A stretch of DNA of 64,000 nt from Crassaminicella profunda (GTDB lineage Bacteria > Bacillota > Clostridia > Peptostreptococcales > Thermotaleaceae), in assembly GCF_019884785.1 (NCBI RefSeq), contig NZ_CP082326.1, positions 551,355 to 615,354 of the forward strand, given 5' to 3'. Below the pieces are notes generated by a model. It was not told the origin of the DNA, ran no database searches, and saw nothing but the letters and a program-made list of their open reading frames with translations. The position numbers and the translations under genes are program-made. Each line of letters starts with the position of its first letter. Positions within the stretch are counted from its first letter, which is position 1. This document shows positions 1 to 8,995 of this stretch, piece by piece.

Positions 1-3000
1 CAAATGGTATTGCTGACAAAGTAGATATCCAATCAGTATTAGGTAAAACACCTACTATTGATAAAAAAACATATGATGATCAAGATAAAGTATATAAAAT
101 TGAAGCCTCCTTAACAGTAAATAGTGAAATACAATCTATCTTAGCAAGTGACATCATTGCCGTAAATGAACATGCTGAGGCTCAATTGATAGATAAAGAT
201 GGAGAGCTAATAAGTAAAGCCATAGAGCTTAAAGCCGGTAAAGACACAATAGTTTACATAAAAGTATGTGCAGAGGATAGCTCAAAGGGCATATACACCA
301 TTAGGATTAGTAAAGAAAAAGCTAATACAAAAGAAATTAGTAAGTTTGAGGAAATACAATTATACGGTGGAACAATAGATCAACCAGTATATAAAGCAGT
401 ATATGAGGTAGAAGATTATCTTAATGAAAATTATTCTAAGGTTGTAATATCTAATACAAGTGATACAGTTCCAGTTATCCAATGGAAGAACGAGAAGGGT
501 TATACTCTGAATACTGCTGGAGACTATATTTTTACTGCACAATTAGGCGAAATTCCAAAAGGATATAGTTTAGGAGAAGGTGTAACGGCAACGGCTGTAG
601 TTTCTATCCTTGATAAAAATGCTTCAGCAGGTGTTAAAGATCCTGTTTTACAGAAAAAGCTATGTGCTATTTTAAAAGTCGAGGAGAATCATGAGATCAC
701 TATAGGTGATATGATGGGACTAGAAGGTAAGATAGATTTGTCAAAGCATGATAATGATGGTGCCATTAAAGATTGTTCGGGTTTGGGTTATGGTAAAAAT
801 ATTACTAAACTAGATATTAGTAGAAATGAATTAGAAAATATTCCAAATTTGGCTCGGTTAACAAAGCTAACGGATTTGAATTTAAGAACGAATAAATTCA
901 CGTCTCTGACAGTGAAAGATTTACCAGAGCTAACAGAACTTTATGTATGCGATAATGTGCTGACCCATATAGAGCTAAAGGGATTGCCTAAGCTATCGAC
1001 GCTTTCTCTAGGAAGTATTTGGGGGGGAAATAAGTTTACAACTATGCCTGATATTAGTGATCTTACAGGGCTGACAAAAGTTAGTATCTGGAGAAACAAG
1101 TTGACAGATATTACTGGTGATTTTAGTAAACTCACTAAGCTAACAACAATTGATGCATCATACAATCAACTGACGAGCATTTCAGAAAGCCTATGTAGCA
1201 TCACATCCCTTAACGTGTTAAAGCTAGAGCATAATAAGATTGGCGCAATTGATAAAAATATTGCTAAGCTTACAGATTTAACAGCACTTGACTTGAGTAA
1301 CAATAATCTAACCACACTACCAGACCATTTAAGTGGACTTACGAATCTGAAATATTTAGAGCTAGATAATAACCGATTTGAGACAATACCCGATAGCATT
1401 GGAGATTTAACAGGATTGATTAGGTTGGATCTTAATAGTAATTCTTTGAAAACAATGTCTGCTGAGATAGGAAATCTGAAAAAATTACAAGAATTGTATT
1501 TAACTAGGAATCAGCTTTCAAAGTTTCCAAGTGGTATATCAAAGCTAGTAGCTTTAAAGAAAATTGATATGGATCTTAATTTATTAACAGATATAGATGT
1601 GGATTCAGAAGGGAATAAGGTAGATTTAAGTCAGCTTACTAAGGTGGAAAGTATAAACCTATCACGTAATAGAATCAATCAACTACCCATGAGTTTAAAA
1701 ACATTGCTAAATGTAAAAAAACTATGGATGCATTATAATTATATAACCCGTATTCCGAAAGATTATTTAAAGGATATGAAAAAATTAGAAACTTTTATCA
1801 TTGCATTTAATTATATTGATTGGAACAATGATGCTATATCTAAGGAAGAGATAGAAGGATTTTTAGGTGCGGGTCATTCAGCTCCAAGCTATGAAATGCA
1901 TGGTAAATATGCTACGTTAAAAAAGATTGATACAAGCGTGGGTACTATTGAACTAGAAGATAAAGCTGTAGACGCATATACCGAGAATTTAAAAGCACCT
2001 GTAGGCACAACTTCTATTACCATTTGTCCTATAGGCGTTAGAGATGAAACCGAAATTACGATCAAGAAAAAAGATGAGGATAGTGAAGAAACAGAAGAAT
2101 CTAAGGATGAGAAAACCATCCATAGTGGAGAAAGCTTCACGGTGAATAATTTACAACCAGGGGCCAATAAAATTACATTCGTTGCAGAAAATGCAATAGA
2201 TAATAGCAAAGTTACCTATAAAATTACAGTATCTGTACCTAAGGAAGGTCAGGGAACACTTGATCCAAATCATCTACCGGATGGTACCTATGGTTTAGAT
2301 ATTGATAATATAAAAGAACATGAGAATGCTGCATCTATAACGAATCAGTTTGTGACAGAGGCTGCTACGCTAGAGGTTAAAGATGGAAAGATGATGCTTA
2401 CTGTAGTTTGGAATCACACAAGTACCATATCAATGAGCTTGCTTCAAGGACTATGGTATATGGATAAAAAGGAAAACTACGTGGATCTGATTACGCCAGA
2501 TGATGATCCGAATACAGATAAACGTACTTATTCAGATAAAGTGAAATATGATGCTAAAAAAGATAAATTAACTATTACCTTCCCAGTAGAAAGTATTACA
2601 GAGGATGCTTATCTAAAGGTGTATGTGCCAGAAGGAATGGGAGAAAGTAGACCTGTATTTAGAACCATATTTAATACGGATACAATGGTTGATTTAGCTA
2701 CTGGTGGATCTGTAAATACGATAGATTTAGAGAGTATAGCCATAGATACGAGTAAGACAAAAAAAGAGTATACAGTAGGAGAAAAGTTAGACATAAGTGG
2801 ACTCGTAGTTACAGGAAGCTATGATGATGGAAGCAAAAAAATATTAACCATCATAGAGAAAAATATTGTTGGCTTTGATAGTTCAAGCGCTGCTAAAAGC
2901 CAGACACTAACTGTAATGGTCAATGGTAAATCAGCAACTTATGATATATCCATAAAGGGTGGAACAACAGGAGGAGCTGAAGGAGAACAAGATCAATTCC

Positions 3001-4634
3001 TTACAAATGGAACCCACCGTATTAGAGCATGGGCAAAACACTTCTATGAAAATGGAAAATCCATGGCCGATCAATTTATAAAAAGAGCCACTACCCTTGA
3101 AGTGCAGGATGAAAAAGTTACAGTTAAGATGCTTTGGGAAAGTATAAATAATTGTTCCTTAGGTAAGTTGAAATCGTTAAAATATAAAAATAGCGATGGA
3201 GAGCTTGTCAATACACATAGAACCTATGATGCAACAAATGATTCCCTTGAACTTGAACTAGAAGTGGAGAAAAGAGCCATAAAAGAGGGAATCACATTTG
3301 AAGTAATCGTACCAGAATCAGCAGGTGGTATGGGAAAAGCGAAATTTAAGTTACTTTTTGATTTAGATAGCTTAGATAATGTGAGTGAAATGATAAAAGA
3401 AATTGATGAAGAAATAAGAAATGGTTTCTATGAAGCAGACATCAAAATATTAAAAGAAAATAAAGACCAAGCCTCTATAGCAGAGTCTTATTTCCTTAAA
3501 AAAGCAGATGTAGAAGTGAAGGATGATAAAAATCATGTACGCTTATTCATAAAGAATGAGGAAGATATAAAAGACTTAAAAATAGAAGTAGATGGAAATC
3601 ATGTAAAATACGAAACAAAGATAGTGAAAGAATATGAGAATGGCAAAAAAGCGAGTATGATTCAATTTGAAATACCAAAGCTGGATGCTACTATAAAATT
3701 GAAAGCAAAAATAGTACCAGAGGATAATAAAGAAGTTACTTTTAGAGTTGTATTAGATCAAGATCAAATGAAAAAGAAAACAGATGACAGCATAGATGTA
3801 TATTTAAACCTACTAGAGGGAAAAGTCATCAAAGAAGTGGATTTAAGTGAAAATGGATTCTATGAAATGACTATGGAAATAAAAGAAACAGATAAGAGCT
3901 TATTAGCCATGATTCAAAAATACTTAGAAGATGAGATCAACTATGAAGTGATCAAGGGTAAAAATTATGTACAAGTAATGTTGAAAAATACAGACGAAAT
4001 AAAAGATCTTAAAGTATATGTAAACTCTATGGGTGCAAAATATGAAAAAATAATGAATAATGAAAGAAATACTGTTGTTCGATTTGAAGTACCAGATGCA
4101 GATGCAAAAATAAGATTTAGTATATGTATGACAGAAGAAAAAGAAGGATATACAGGCTTTGATATTGCATTGAAAAAAGATATAGTAAAGGAAGTTCAAG
4201 AAAAAATCTACTTATATATTCAATCACCAGAAATAGTAGATGTAAAAAGAGGAGCAATCCAAAACATCCAATTAGATGTAGCACCACTTATAGAAGAAAA
4301 TAGAACATTGGTTCCTCTAAGAGGTATATGTGAAACATTAGGGGCAAATGTCAAGTGGCAAGGAGCAACTAGAAGTATTTTATTAAGTGATGGTGAAATG
4401 AAGATTGAGTTACAAGTAGATGAAAAATCTGCAAAGGTCAATGGAAAAACCATTAAAATGGATGTAGCTCCAAAGATTATCAACGAAAGAACCTTTGTAC
4501 CTATCCGATTCATCTCAGAGAACTTAAAACATGAAGTAAAATGGATCAAAGAAGAACAAAAAATTGTGATTACTAAAAAACCAAATGTCGTAGAAAAAAC
4601 AGATACAACAAAAAAAGAGAATAAAGAAAAATAA
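1..4634 (+). CDS. Giant secreted LRR/NEAT heme-receptor protein, copy 1 (5' end outside window)
   Basis: The frame is open from base 3, and the TTG at 186 is only an internal codon, because upstream codons continue a cadherin-like domain closely matching the last such domain of the 2770-aa paralogue at 11244. Visible order: part of a cadherin-like beta-sandwich (to about 340), an Ig-like linker, about 14 leucine-rich repeats (about 780-1860), another cadherin-like segment, a NEAT domain (2270-2680), a Big_3-type Ig fold (2720-2965), a second NEAT (2996-3375), two divergent NEAT-like domains (3418-3830 and 3850-4200), and a copper-amine-oxidase N-terminal-like stalk domain (4230-4590) with a Lys/Glu tail. 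NEAT plus LRR is the architecture of Shr and IlsA heme receptors, so I infer capture of host heme at the surface and transfer to the adjacent Shp-like protein. No LPXTG or SLH anchor is visible. Compared with copy 2 it lacks two NEAT domains and a FIVAR block. Confidence 0.9.
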   Translation, partial: NGIADKVDIQSVLGKTPTIDKKTYDDQDKVYKIEASLTVNSEIQSILASDIIAVNEHAEAQLIDKDGELISKAIELKAGKDTIVYIKVCAEDSSKGIYTIRISKEKANTKEISKFEEIQLYGGTIDQPVYKAVYEVEDYLNENYSKVVISNTSDTVPVIQWKNEKGYTLNTAGDYIFTAQLGEIPKGYSLGEGVTATAVVSILDKNASAGVKDPVLQKKLCAILKVEENHEITIGDMMGLEGKIDLSKHDNDGAIKDCSGLGYGKNITKLDISRNELENIPNLARLTKLTDLNLRTNKFTSLTVKDLPELTELYVCDNVLTHIELKGLPKLSTLSLGSIWGGNKFTTMPDISDLTGLTKVSIWRNKLTDITGDFSKLTKLTTIDASYNQLTSISESLCSITSLNVLKLEHNKIGAIDKNIAKLTDLTALDLSNNNLTTLPDHLSGLTNLKYLELDNNRFETIPDSIGDLTGLIRLDLNSNSLKTMSAEIGNLKKLQELYLTRNQLSKFPSGISKLVALKKIDMDLNLLTDIDVDSEGNKVDLSQLTKVESINLSRNRINQLPMSLKTLLNVKKLWMHYNYITRIPKDYLKDMKKLETFIIAFNYIDWNNDAISKEEIEGFLGAGHSAPSYEMHGKYATLKKIDTSVGTIELEDKAVDAYTENLKAPVGTTSITICPIGVRDETEITIKKKDEDSEETEESKDEKTIHSGESFTVNNLQPGANKITFVAENAIDNSKVTYKITVSVPKEGQGTLDPNHLPDGTYGLDIDNIKEHENAASITNQFVTEAATLEVKDGKMMLTVVWNHTSTISMSLLQGLWYMDKKENYVDLITPDDDPNTDKRTYSDKVKYDAKKDKLTITFPVESITEDAYLKVYVPEGMGESRPVFRTIFNTDTMVDLATGGSVNTIDLESIAIDTSKTKKEYTVGEKLDISGLVVTGSYDDGSKKILTIIEKNIVGFDSSSAAKSQTLTVMVNGKSATYDISIKGGTTGGAEGEQDQFLTNGTHRIRAWAKHFYENGKSMADQFIKRATTLEVQDEKVTVKMLWESINNCSLGKLKSLKYKNSDGELVNTHRTYDATNDSLELELEVEKRAIKEGITFEVIVPESAGGMGKAKFKLLFDLDSLDNVSEMIKEIDEEIRNGFYEADIKILKENKDQASIAESYFLKKADVEVKDDKNHVRLFIKNEEDIKDLKIEVDGNHVKYETKIVKEYENGKKASMIQFEIPKLDATIKLKAKIVPEDNKEVTFRVVLDQDQMKKKTDDSIDVYLNLLEGKVIKEVDLSENGFYEMTMEIKETDKSLLAMIQKYLEDEINYEVIKGKNYVQVMLKNTDEIKDLKVYVNSMGAKYEKIMNNERNTVVRFEVPDADAKIRFSICMTEEKEGYTGFDIALKKDIVKEVQEKIYLYIQSPEIVDVKRGAIQNIQLDVAPLIEENRTLVPLRGICETLGANVKWQGATRSILLSDGEMKIELQVDEKSAKVNGKTIKMDVAPKIINERTFVPIRFISENLKHEVKWIKEEQKIVITKKPNVVEKTDTTKKENKEK

Positions 4635-4669
4635 AAAGAGTAAGAAATAAAAAGAGGGGTGGGAATAGG

Positions 4670-5332
4670 ATGAAAAATAAATTATTAGTAGGTATGAGTA
4701 GTATTTTAGTAGCAGGATGTTTAGTGGCAGCACCATTGTCAGCATCTGCACAAGTTGTAAAAGCTAGTGAACCAGTAAAAAAAGAGGTTGTTCAAGCAGA
4801 AAAAATTATAGTAAAGGGAGAGCAAGAACCACTAAAGGTAGGAAAATATAAAGTAACCGTGTATGCTCTCAAAAAATATGTAGATGAAATGTCTATGGCA
4901 GGACAATATATGGACTGCACAGGAATTATAGAAGTTATAAAGGATGAAAAAAATAAGAATAAAAATAAAGAATATTTATCTATTAATCTTAGAAGAAGTG
5001 ACTGGATGGAAAATAGGAAAGTCATGATTGATGGAAAAGAAGTAGAGCATACGAGTACGATTTTAAAAACCTATGAAGAAAAAAATGAAGTAGGGAAAAA
5101 CAAAACAGATCATACGATTCGATTTGAAATTCCCACGGTAGATGCTAAGATTAGCTTAGGAATGAATGTGATTCCTATGGGAAATGCAGCAGTTGAATTT
5201 AGAATAGATGTACAGGATGATATTACAAAATTAGAGACTAAAAAAATGGTGAAGATAGAAAAAGCAGACAAAAAGAATGTAAAAGAGGATAAGGAAAAGG
5301 ATGTAAAAAAAGTAAGTAAAATCAATCAATAA
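4670..5332 (+). CDS. Shp-like surface heme-binding protein, copy 1
   Basis: A 220-aa exported protein 35 nt after the giant receptor, with SD GAGGGG before the ATG. The N-terminus gives two readings: signal peptidase I cleavage after ASA near residue 27, or lipidation at Cys17 in LVAGC. One heme-binding beta-sandwich follows (about residues 50-185), then a Lys-rich tail. The SMAGQYM segment lies where NEAT and Shp folds place the helix covering heme, and VIPMGNAAVEF resembles the PMG-hairpin of streptococcal Shp, whose heme ligands are two methionines. Family knowledge suggests it relays heme from the large receptor to the lipoprotein encoded next. An alternative label is single-NEAT hemophore; the distinction depends on a profile search. 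Confidence 0.8.
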   Translation: MKNKLLVGMSSILVAGCLVAAPLSASAQVVKASEPVKKEVVQAEKIIVKGEQEPLKVGKYKVTVYALKKYVDEMSMAGQYMDCTGIIEVIKDEKNKNKNKEYLSINLRRSDWMENRKVMIDGKEVEHTSTILKTYEEKNEVGKNKTDHTIRFEIPTVDAKISLGMNVIPMGNAAVEFRIDVQDDITKLETKKMVKIEKADKKNVKEDKEKDVKKVSKINQ

Positions 5333-5369
5333 AAATAAATTTCATACCTAAACAACAATGAAAGTAGGA

Positions 5370-5404
5370 TAGAGTTATGATTTTTTAAATCATAACTCTA
5401 TTTT
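5370..5404 (+). terminator. Attenuator-type stem-loop between Shp-like gene and heme importer
   Basis: A perfect 13-bp stem (TAGAGTTATGATT, 5370-5382, with its complement at 5388-5400) has a 5-nt loop and is followed by TTTT. It sits 37 nt after the Shp-like stop and 17 nt before the lipoprotein start, so partial termination here would give more hemophore than transporter. I infer read-through because no separate promoter is evident for the importer genes. Confidence 0.7.
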
Positions 5405-5421
5405 AGAAAAGGGGGATAAGG

Positions 5422-6318
5422 ATGAAAAGATGGATAGCTTTTATGCTAGTGATGATGATTTGTACTATATCTGTTGGATGTGGTGCAAAGGGGGATGAAC
5501 TTAAGGAGAAAAATATAGATACAAAAAATGAAGAAACAAGGATTGTTGCAGGAAGTGTTGCTGTAGCTGAGATGCTACTAGCACTAGATATTCCAATGGT
5601 GGGAAGACCTAGTACCCAATATGGTATAAATGATAAAATAAAAGATCTTCCAGAGATTGGACTTCCTATCAACCCAGATTTAGAGAAGATTAGAAGTTTA
5701 CGACCAGATATATTTATTACCTCAGGAGCCATTAGAGAAATAATTGGTAGCAATTTTGAGCAAAATGGTATCCATACCACATATGCGGATTTGAGTTCTT
5801 ATGATGCTGTAAAAGAGACGATTAAAAAGCTAGGGAAGGATTTTGGAAAAGAAGAAAATGCAAAAAAAATCATAGAAGGTTTTGAGAAAAAAGAAAAAGA
5901 GATTTTAAAAGATGTGGATGGAAATAAGAAATTAAAAGTTATGATTTTATTTGGTGCTCCAGGACATTTTATGTTAGCCACAGAAGAATCCTTTGCAGGA
6001 AGCTTGATTGATAAATTAGGGGCAGAAAATATTACATCTCAAGTAAAATCAAAATACAAAGGACCTTATTTACCTTTTTCCTTAGAGGTAGCCCTTAAAG
6101 AAAATCCAGACATTATTTTTAGAATGTATCATGGGTATATAGAAGAAGCAAGAAAGCAAGTACAAGAGGAATTTAGAATCAATCCTCAATGGAAAAATTT
6201 TAAAGCCATAAAAGAAAATAAGGTTTATGATCTAGATCCAGAATATTTTGGGGTTACAGGAGATATGGGAGCAACAGAATCTTTAGAAAAAATGAAGGAT
6301 TATTTGTACAAAAAATAA
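5422..6318 (+). CDS. Heme ABC importer, substrate-binding lipoprotein, copy 1 (HtsA/IsdE-like)
   Basis: A 298-aa lipoprotein: hydrophobic signal with lipobox SVGC (Cys20), then the two-lobed periplasmic-binding fold used by heme, siderophore and cobalamin importers (GSVAVAEMLLALDI, RPDIFITSG, NPDIIFRMYHG). Met59 (DIPMVGRP) and His237 (RMYHGY) fall near the places where IsdE/HtsA use a Met-His pair to hold heme, so heme is the likely cargo; this mapping is my inference by eye. SD GGGGG lies 7 nt before the ATG. The order lipoprotein-permease-ATPase behind a Shp-like gene supports heme rather than siderophore uptake. A near-identical copy is at 20458. Confidence 0.85.
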   Translation: MKRWIAFMLVMMICTISVGCGAKGDELKEKNIDTKNEETRIVAGSVAVAEMLLALDIPMVGRPSTQYGINDKIKDLPEIGLPINPDLEKIRSLRPDIFITSGAIREIIGSNFEQNGIHTTYADLSSYDAVKETIKKLGKDFGKEENAKKIIEGFEKKEKEILKDVDGNKKLKVMILFGAPGHFMLATEESFAGSLIDKLGAENITSQVKSKYKGPYLPFSLEVALKENPDIIFRMYHGYIEEARKQVQEEFRINPQWKNFKAIKENKVYDLDPEYFGVTGDMGATESLEKMKDYLYKK

Positions 6319-6323
6319 AGGAA

Positions 6324-7331
6324 ATGGTGAAAAATATGAAAAATATGAAGGAGAAAACAAAGATCCTAATCATTTTTTTTAGCTTTCTATTGTTAGGATT
6401 TTTAGTGATAGGAACTATTGGCATTGGAAGTGTAGATATATCCATTCAAGAAATTATGGAGATCCTTTCGGGAAAAGGAGATAAAATCAATCAAAGTATC
6501 TTGTTAGATATGAGACTTCCTAGAATTATTCTAGCTGTATTTGTAGGAGCAAGTTTATCTATATCAGGAGCACTATTACAATCTGTTATGAGAAACCCCT
6601 TGGCTGATCCAGGAATTACTGGGGTTTCTTCTGGGGGAAGCTTAATGGCTATTTTGATGATGTTATATTTTCCTCAGTTTTATAAACTCATGCCATTTAT
6701 GGCATTTTTAGGAGCTATGCTTGCTTGTGCATTAGTTTTTATCCTTTCTTGGGATAATGGGATCAAGCCTATAAGAGTGATTTTATCAGGAGTTGCTATC
6801 AATGCCATGTTTGTAGGGGCAACTTCTCTCCTTGCTATTCTAAATAGTGATAAGATTCAAGGGGTATTGTTATGGCTCAATGGTAGTATTGCTTATAGGG
6901 GCTGGAGAGAAGTTCATTATTTTTTACCTTATTGTATTGTAGGGATTCTTTTATCCTTATGCTGTATCAGGGGCGCCAATCTTTTAGCGTTAGGAGATGA
7001 TGTAGCCACCAATTTAGGGGTTAATGTAAATAAGACAAGAATATTGATTGCTTTGGTGGCAGTATTTTTAGCAGGAATTAGTACATCTGCTGTTGGGATT
7101 ATTAGCTTTATAGGGATTATTGTTCCACATGTATGTAGACTCCTATTAGGGTCCGATTATAAGTATTTGATTCCTATGAGTACGGTTTTAGGAGGAATCA
7201 TATTGCTTTTAGCAGATACCTTAGCTCGAACGATTGCAAGACCTATTGAATTACCTGTAGGGGTGATGATGGCAATGATTGGTTGTCCTTTCTTTTTATT
7301 TCTTTTAAGGAGGTCAAAATCACATGCTTAA
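6324..7331 (+). CDS. Heme ABC importer permease, FecCD/HtsB family, copy 1
   Basis: A 335-aa integral membrane protein of the FecCD/BtuC family with about ten hydrophobic segments and typical family motifs: RLPRIILAVFVGASLSISG near the N-terminus, MRNPLADPGITGVSSGGSL, and GIISFIGIIVPHVCRLLLG before the cytoplasmic coupling region. It would form the homodimeric heme channel. The ATG at 6324 lies directly after AAGGA, too close for a usual SD, so the in-frame ATG at 6336 is an equally good start. It overlaps the next gene by 8 nt, implying translational coupling. Copy 2 at 21360 differs at only about a dozen residues. Confidence 0.9.
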   Translation: MVKNMKNMKEKTKILIIFFSFLLLGFLVIGTIGIGSVDISIQEIMEILSGKGDKINQSILLDMRLPRIILAVFVGASLSISGALLQSVMRNPLADPGITGVSSGGSLMAILMMLYFPQFYKLMPFMAFLGAMLACALVFILSWDNGIKPIRVILSGVAINAMFVGATSLLAILNSDKIQGVLLWLNGSIAYRGWREVHYFLPYCIVGILLSLCCIRGANLLALGDDVATNLGVNVNKTRILIALVAVFLAGISTSAVGIISFIGIIVPHVCRLLLGSDYKYLIPMSTVLGGIILLLADTLARTIARPIELPVGVMMAMIGCPFFLFLLRRSKSHA

Positions 7332-8103
7332 GGTAAATAATTTTAAAATAGACTATGATAAAAAAGTTATTGTAAAGGATTTTAATGCTCATGTAAAAAA
7401 GGGAGAGATTATTACCATTATAGGGCCCAATGGTTCAGGAAAGTCGACGGTTTTAAAAGCCATAGGAAGATTATTAAAGCCTATGGAGGGAATGGTTTAT
7501 TTAGATAAAAAATCTTTATGGGAAATGAAGGGAAAGGATATTGCCAAGGAAATGGCTTGTCTTTCTCAACGAAATGTAGCCCCTGAGGATATGACGATTC
7601 GAAAAGTTGTTACCTTTGGGAGAAATCCTCATAAAAAATGGTTTGAAGGAATGAATACAGAAGACGAAAAAATCATTGATTGGGCTATTGAAAAAACAAA
7701 TTTAAAAAGATTAGAAAACAAAAAAATGATTCATATATCTGGTGGAGAAAGTCAAAGGGCATGGATTGCTATGGCACTAGCCCAACAACCTAAAATATTA
7801 TTATTAGATGAACCAACAACGTACCTTGATATTAATAATCAGATAGAGATACTTGATTTAGTAAAGGAACTCAATGAAAAATTAAAGATCACTGTGATCA
7901 TGGTTTTACATGACTTAAACCAAGCAGCAAAATATAGTGATCAAGTGATTGTTTTAAAGGATGGAGAAATAAGAGCTTTTGGAAAACCAGAAGAAATATT
8001 AGACAATCAACTCATTAAAGATATTTATCATGTGGAGATGAATATACTTAAAAACCAATTTGGAGAAAAACTCATATTTATCCCTAAAAGCATTCAGTAT
8101 TAA
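7324..8103 (+). CDS. Heme ABC importer ATPase, FecE/HtsC family, copy 1
   Basis: A 259-aa nucleotide-binding subunit: Walker A GPNGSGKST (about residues 34-42), signature ISGGESQRA (a variant of LSGGQ), Walker B ILLLDEPTTYLD and switch His in VLHDLNQAAKY. The GGE-SQ signature and TTYLDINNQIE stretch are typical of FecE/BtuD-type importers for iron chelates, heme and cobalamin. It would pair with the permease, whose 3' end it overlaps. An SD (AAGGAGG) lies inside the permease gene. Last gene of the first set, followed by a strong terminator. Confidence 0.9.
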   Translation: MLKVNNFKIDYDKKVIVKDFNAHVKKGEIITIIGPNGSGKSTVLKAIGRLLKPMEGMVYLDKKSLWEMKGKDIAKEMACLSQRNVAPEDMTIRKVVTFGRNPHKKWFEGMNTEDEKIIDWAIEKTNLKRLENKKMIHISGGESQRAWIAMALAQQPKILLLDEPTTYLDINNQIEILDLVKELNEKLKITVIMVLHDLNQAAKYSDQVIVLKDGEIRAFGKPEEILDNQLIKDIYHVEMNILKNQFGEKLIFIPKSIQY

Positions 8104-8131
8104 AATAGATTTTTTAGTTTTGAAAGGTGAG

Positions 8132-8180
8132 AAAAATAGAAATGGCTGATATTACAAGTCATTTCTATTTTTATTTTTTG
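8132..8180 (+). terminator. Intrinsic terminator after first heme set
   Basis: A perfect 13-bp inverted repeat (AAAAATAGAAATG at 8132-8144 and its complement at 8160-8172) is followed by a T-rich tract to 8179, 29 nt after the ATPase stop. It closes the first importer operon. The A-tract on the left arm could also allow termination in the other direction. Confidence 0.85.
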
Positions 8181-8568
8181 AAATCATAAAATTAGTTTTG
8201 TAGTAGAATGTGTAAGCGTAACAGTAGTTGTAAAACTTTACAATTTCATAGAATATGGTGAAGAACTAAAAAAATGGATTTTATTGAGAATAGATACATT
8301 TGTTATAAGTATAGCTATTGAAGACGTTAGAATACAAAATGAATATGATAATAAATATTAAATGATATTTACTTTCATATGTTTTCGTTATATGCTAATT
8401 TAGAAGTAGTTTTTATTAAAATAAATATTTGAATCTAAAAGCTTTTTATATAGTATTTCTAATGAAGCAAATCCACAAATATAATGGATAATGAAATTCA
8501 TAGCTAATAAATTTTGTGTTTAGAATAAAAAATAGAATACTAATATAAGCCAAAAAGGAGTGAGTAAG
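8181..8568. other. Intergenic stretch without a recognised gene
   Basis: This AT-rich stretch holds a short inverted repeat (TTGTAAA and TTTACAA, 8228-8243). A startless open frame from about 8180 to 8360 encodes roughly 59 residues, too little to call a gene remnant. The last bases carry AAGGAG (8555-8560), the ribosome site of the next gene. No convincing promoter was identified. Confidence 0.5.
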
Positions 8569-8883
8569 ATGCAGTCCTATAAAAGAATAGAACATGAAAA
8601 GCAGATGATCGAGAAAATGATACATATTTACTGCAAAGGAAATCATGATAAAGATCATGAGTTATGTAATGAATGTACAGAGCTATTAGCTTATGCAAGG
8701 AAGAGATTAGATCAATGCCCTTTTAAAGAGACGAAAAAACCCTGTGCTAAATGTGTTGTTCATTGTTACGGCCCTGATATGAGGGAGAAGATAAAAAAAG
8801 TCATGAAATATGCAGGTATACGCATGTTATTTGTAGAGCCTATAGGGGTGATGATTCATCTGTTTGAGATTTTAAGTAGATGA
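8569..8883 (+). CDS. ygbA: YgbA-family protein (nitrous-oxide-stimulated promoter family)
   Basis: A 104-aa protein recognised by family spacing: KRIEHEKQMIEKMIHIYCKG, LCNECTELLAYARKRLDQCPF, KPCAKCVVHCYGPDMREKIKKVMKYAGIRM. At least seven Cys residues form a conserved pattern that could bind metal or a cluster. The E. coli member is induced by nitric oxide, but its biochemical role is not established. I chose the ATG at 8569, 8 nt after AAGGAG, because a GTG at 8560 would overlap that ribosome site. Monocistronic and convergent with the AraC gene. Its position between two heme loci may reflect the NO-heme link, but that is inference. Confidence 0.85.
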   Translation: MQSYKRIEHEKQMIEKMIHIYCKGNHDKDHELCNECTELLAYARKRLDQCPFKETKKPCAKCVVHCYGPDMREKIKKVMKYAGIRMLFVEPIGVMIHLFEILSR

Positions 8884-8940
8884 GGAAAAAATAGGTATAG
8901 TATAAAGAGGGTTTGTGAGATTTTTCTTATATGGAGAAGA

Positions 8941-8995
8941 AATGAAAACTAATAAAAATGGCTGAACATATGAGCCATTTTTATTAGTTTTCATT
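8941..8995. terminator. Bidirectional terminator between ygbA and araC-type gene
   Basis: A perfect 23-bp stem pairs 8941-8963 with 8973-8995 around a 9-nt loop. A-tracts and T-tracts on the two arms let it act on both strands, which suits two convergent genes. The right arm overlaps the stop codon of the minus-strand regulator. Confidence 0.85.

Noticed and set aside
186-188. TTG as the start of the left-edge gene
   Set aside because: The frame stays open to base 3 and encodes the first half of a domain matched by the paralogue at 11244, so the gene starts outside the window.
8180-8363. Startless frame encoding about 59 residues ending ...QNEYDNKY
   Set aside because: No start codon, no SD and no recognised family; AT-rich sequence gives such frames by chance.
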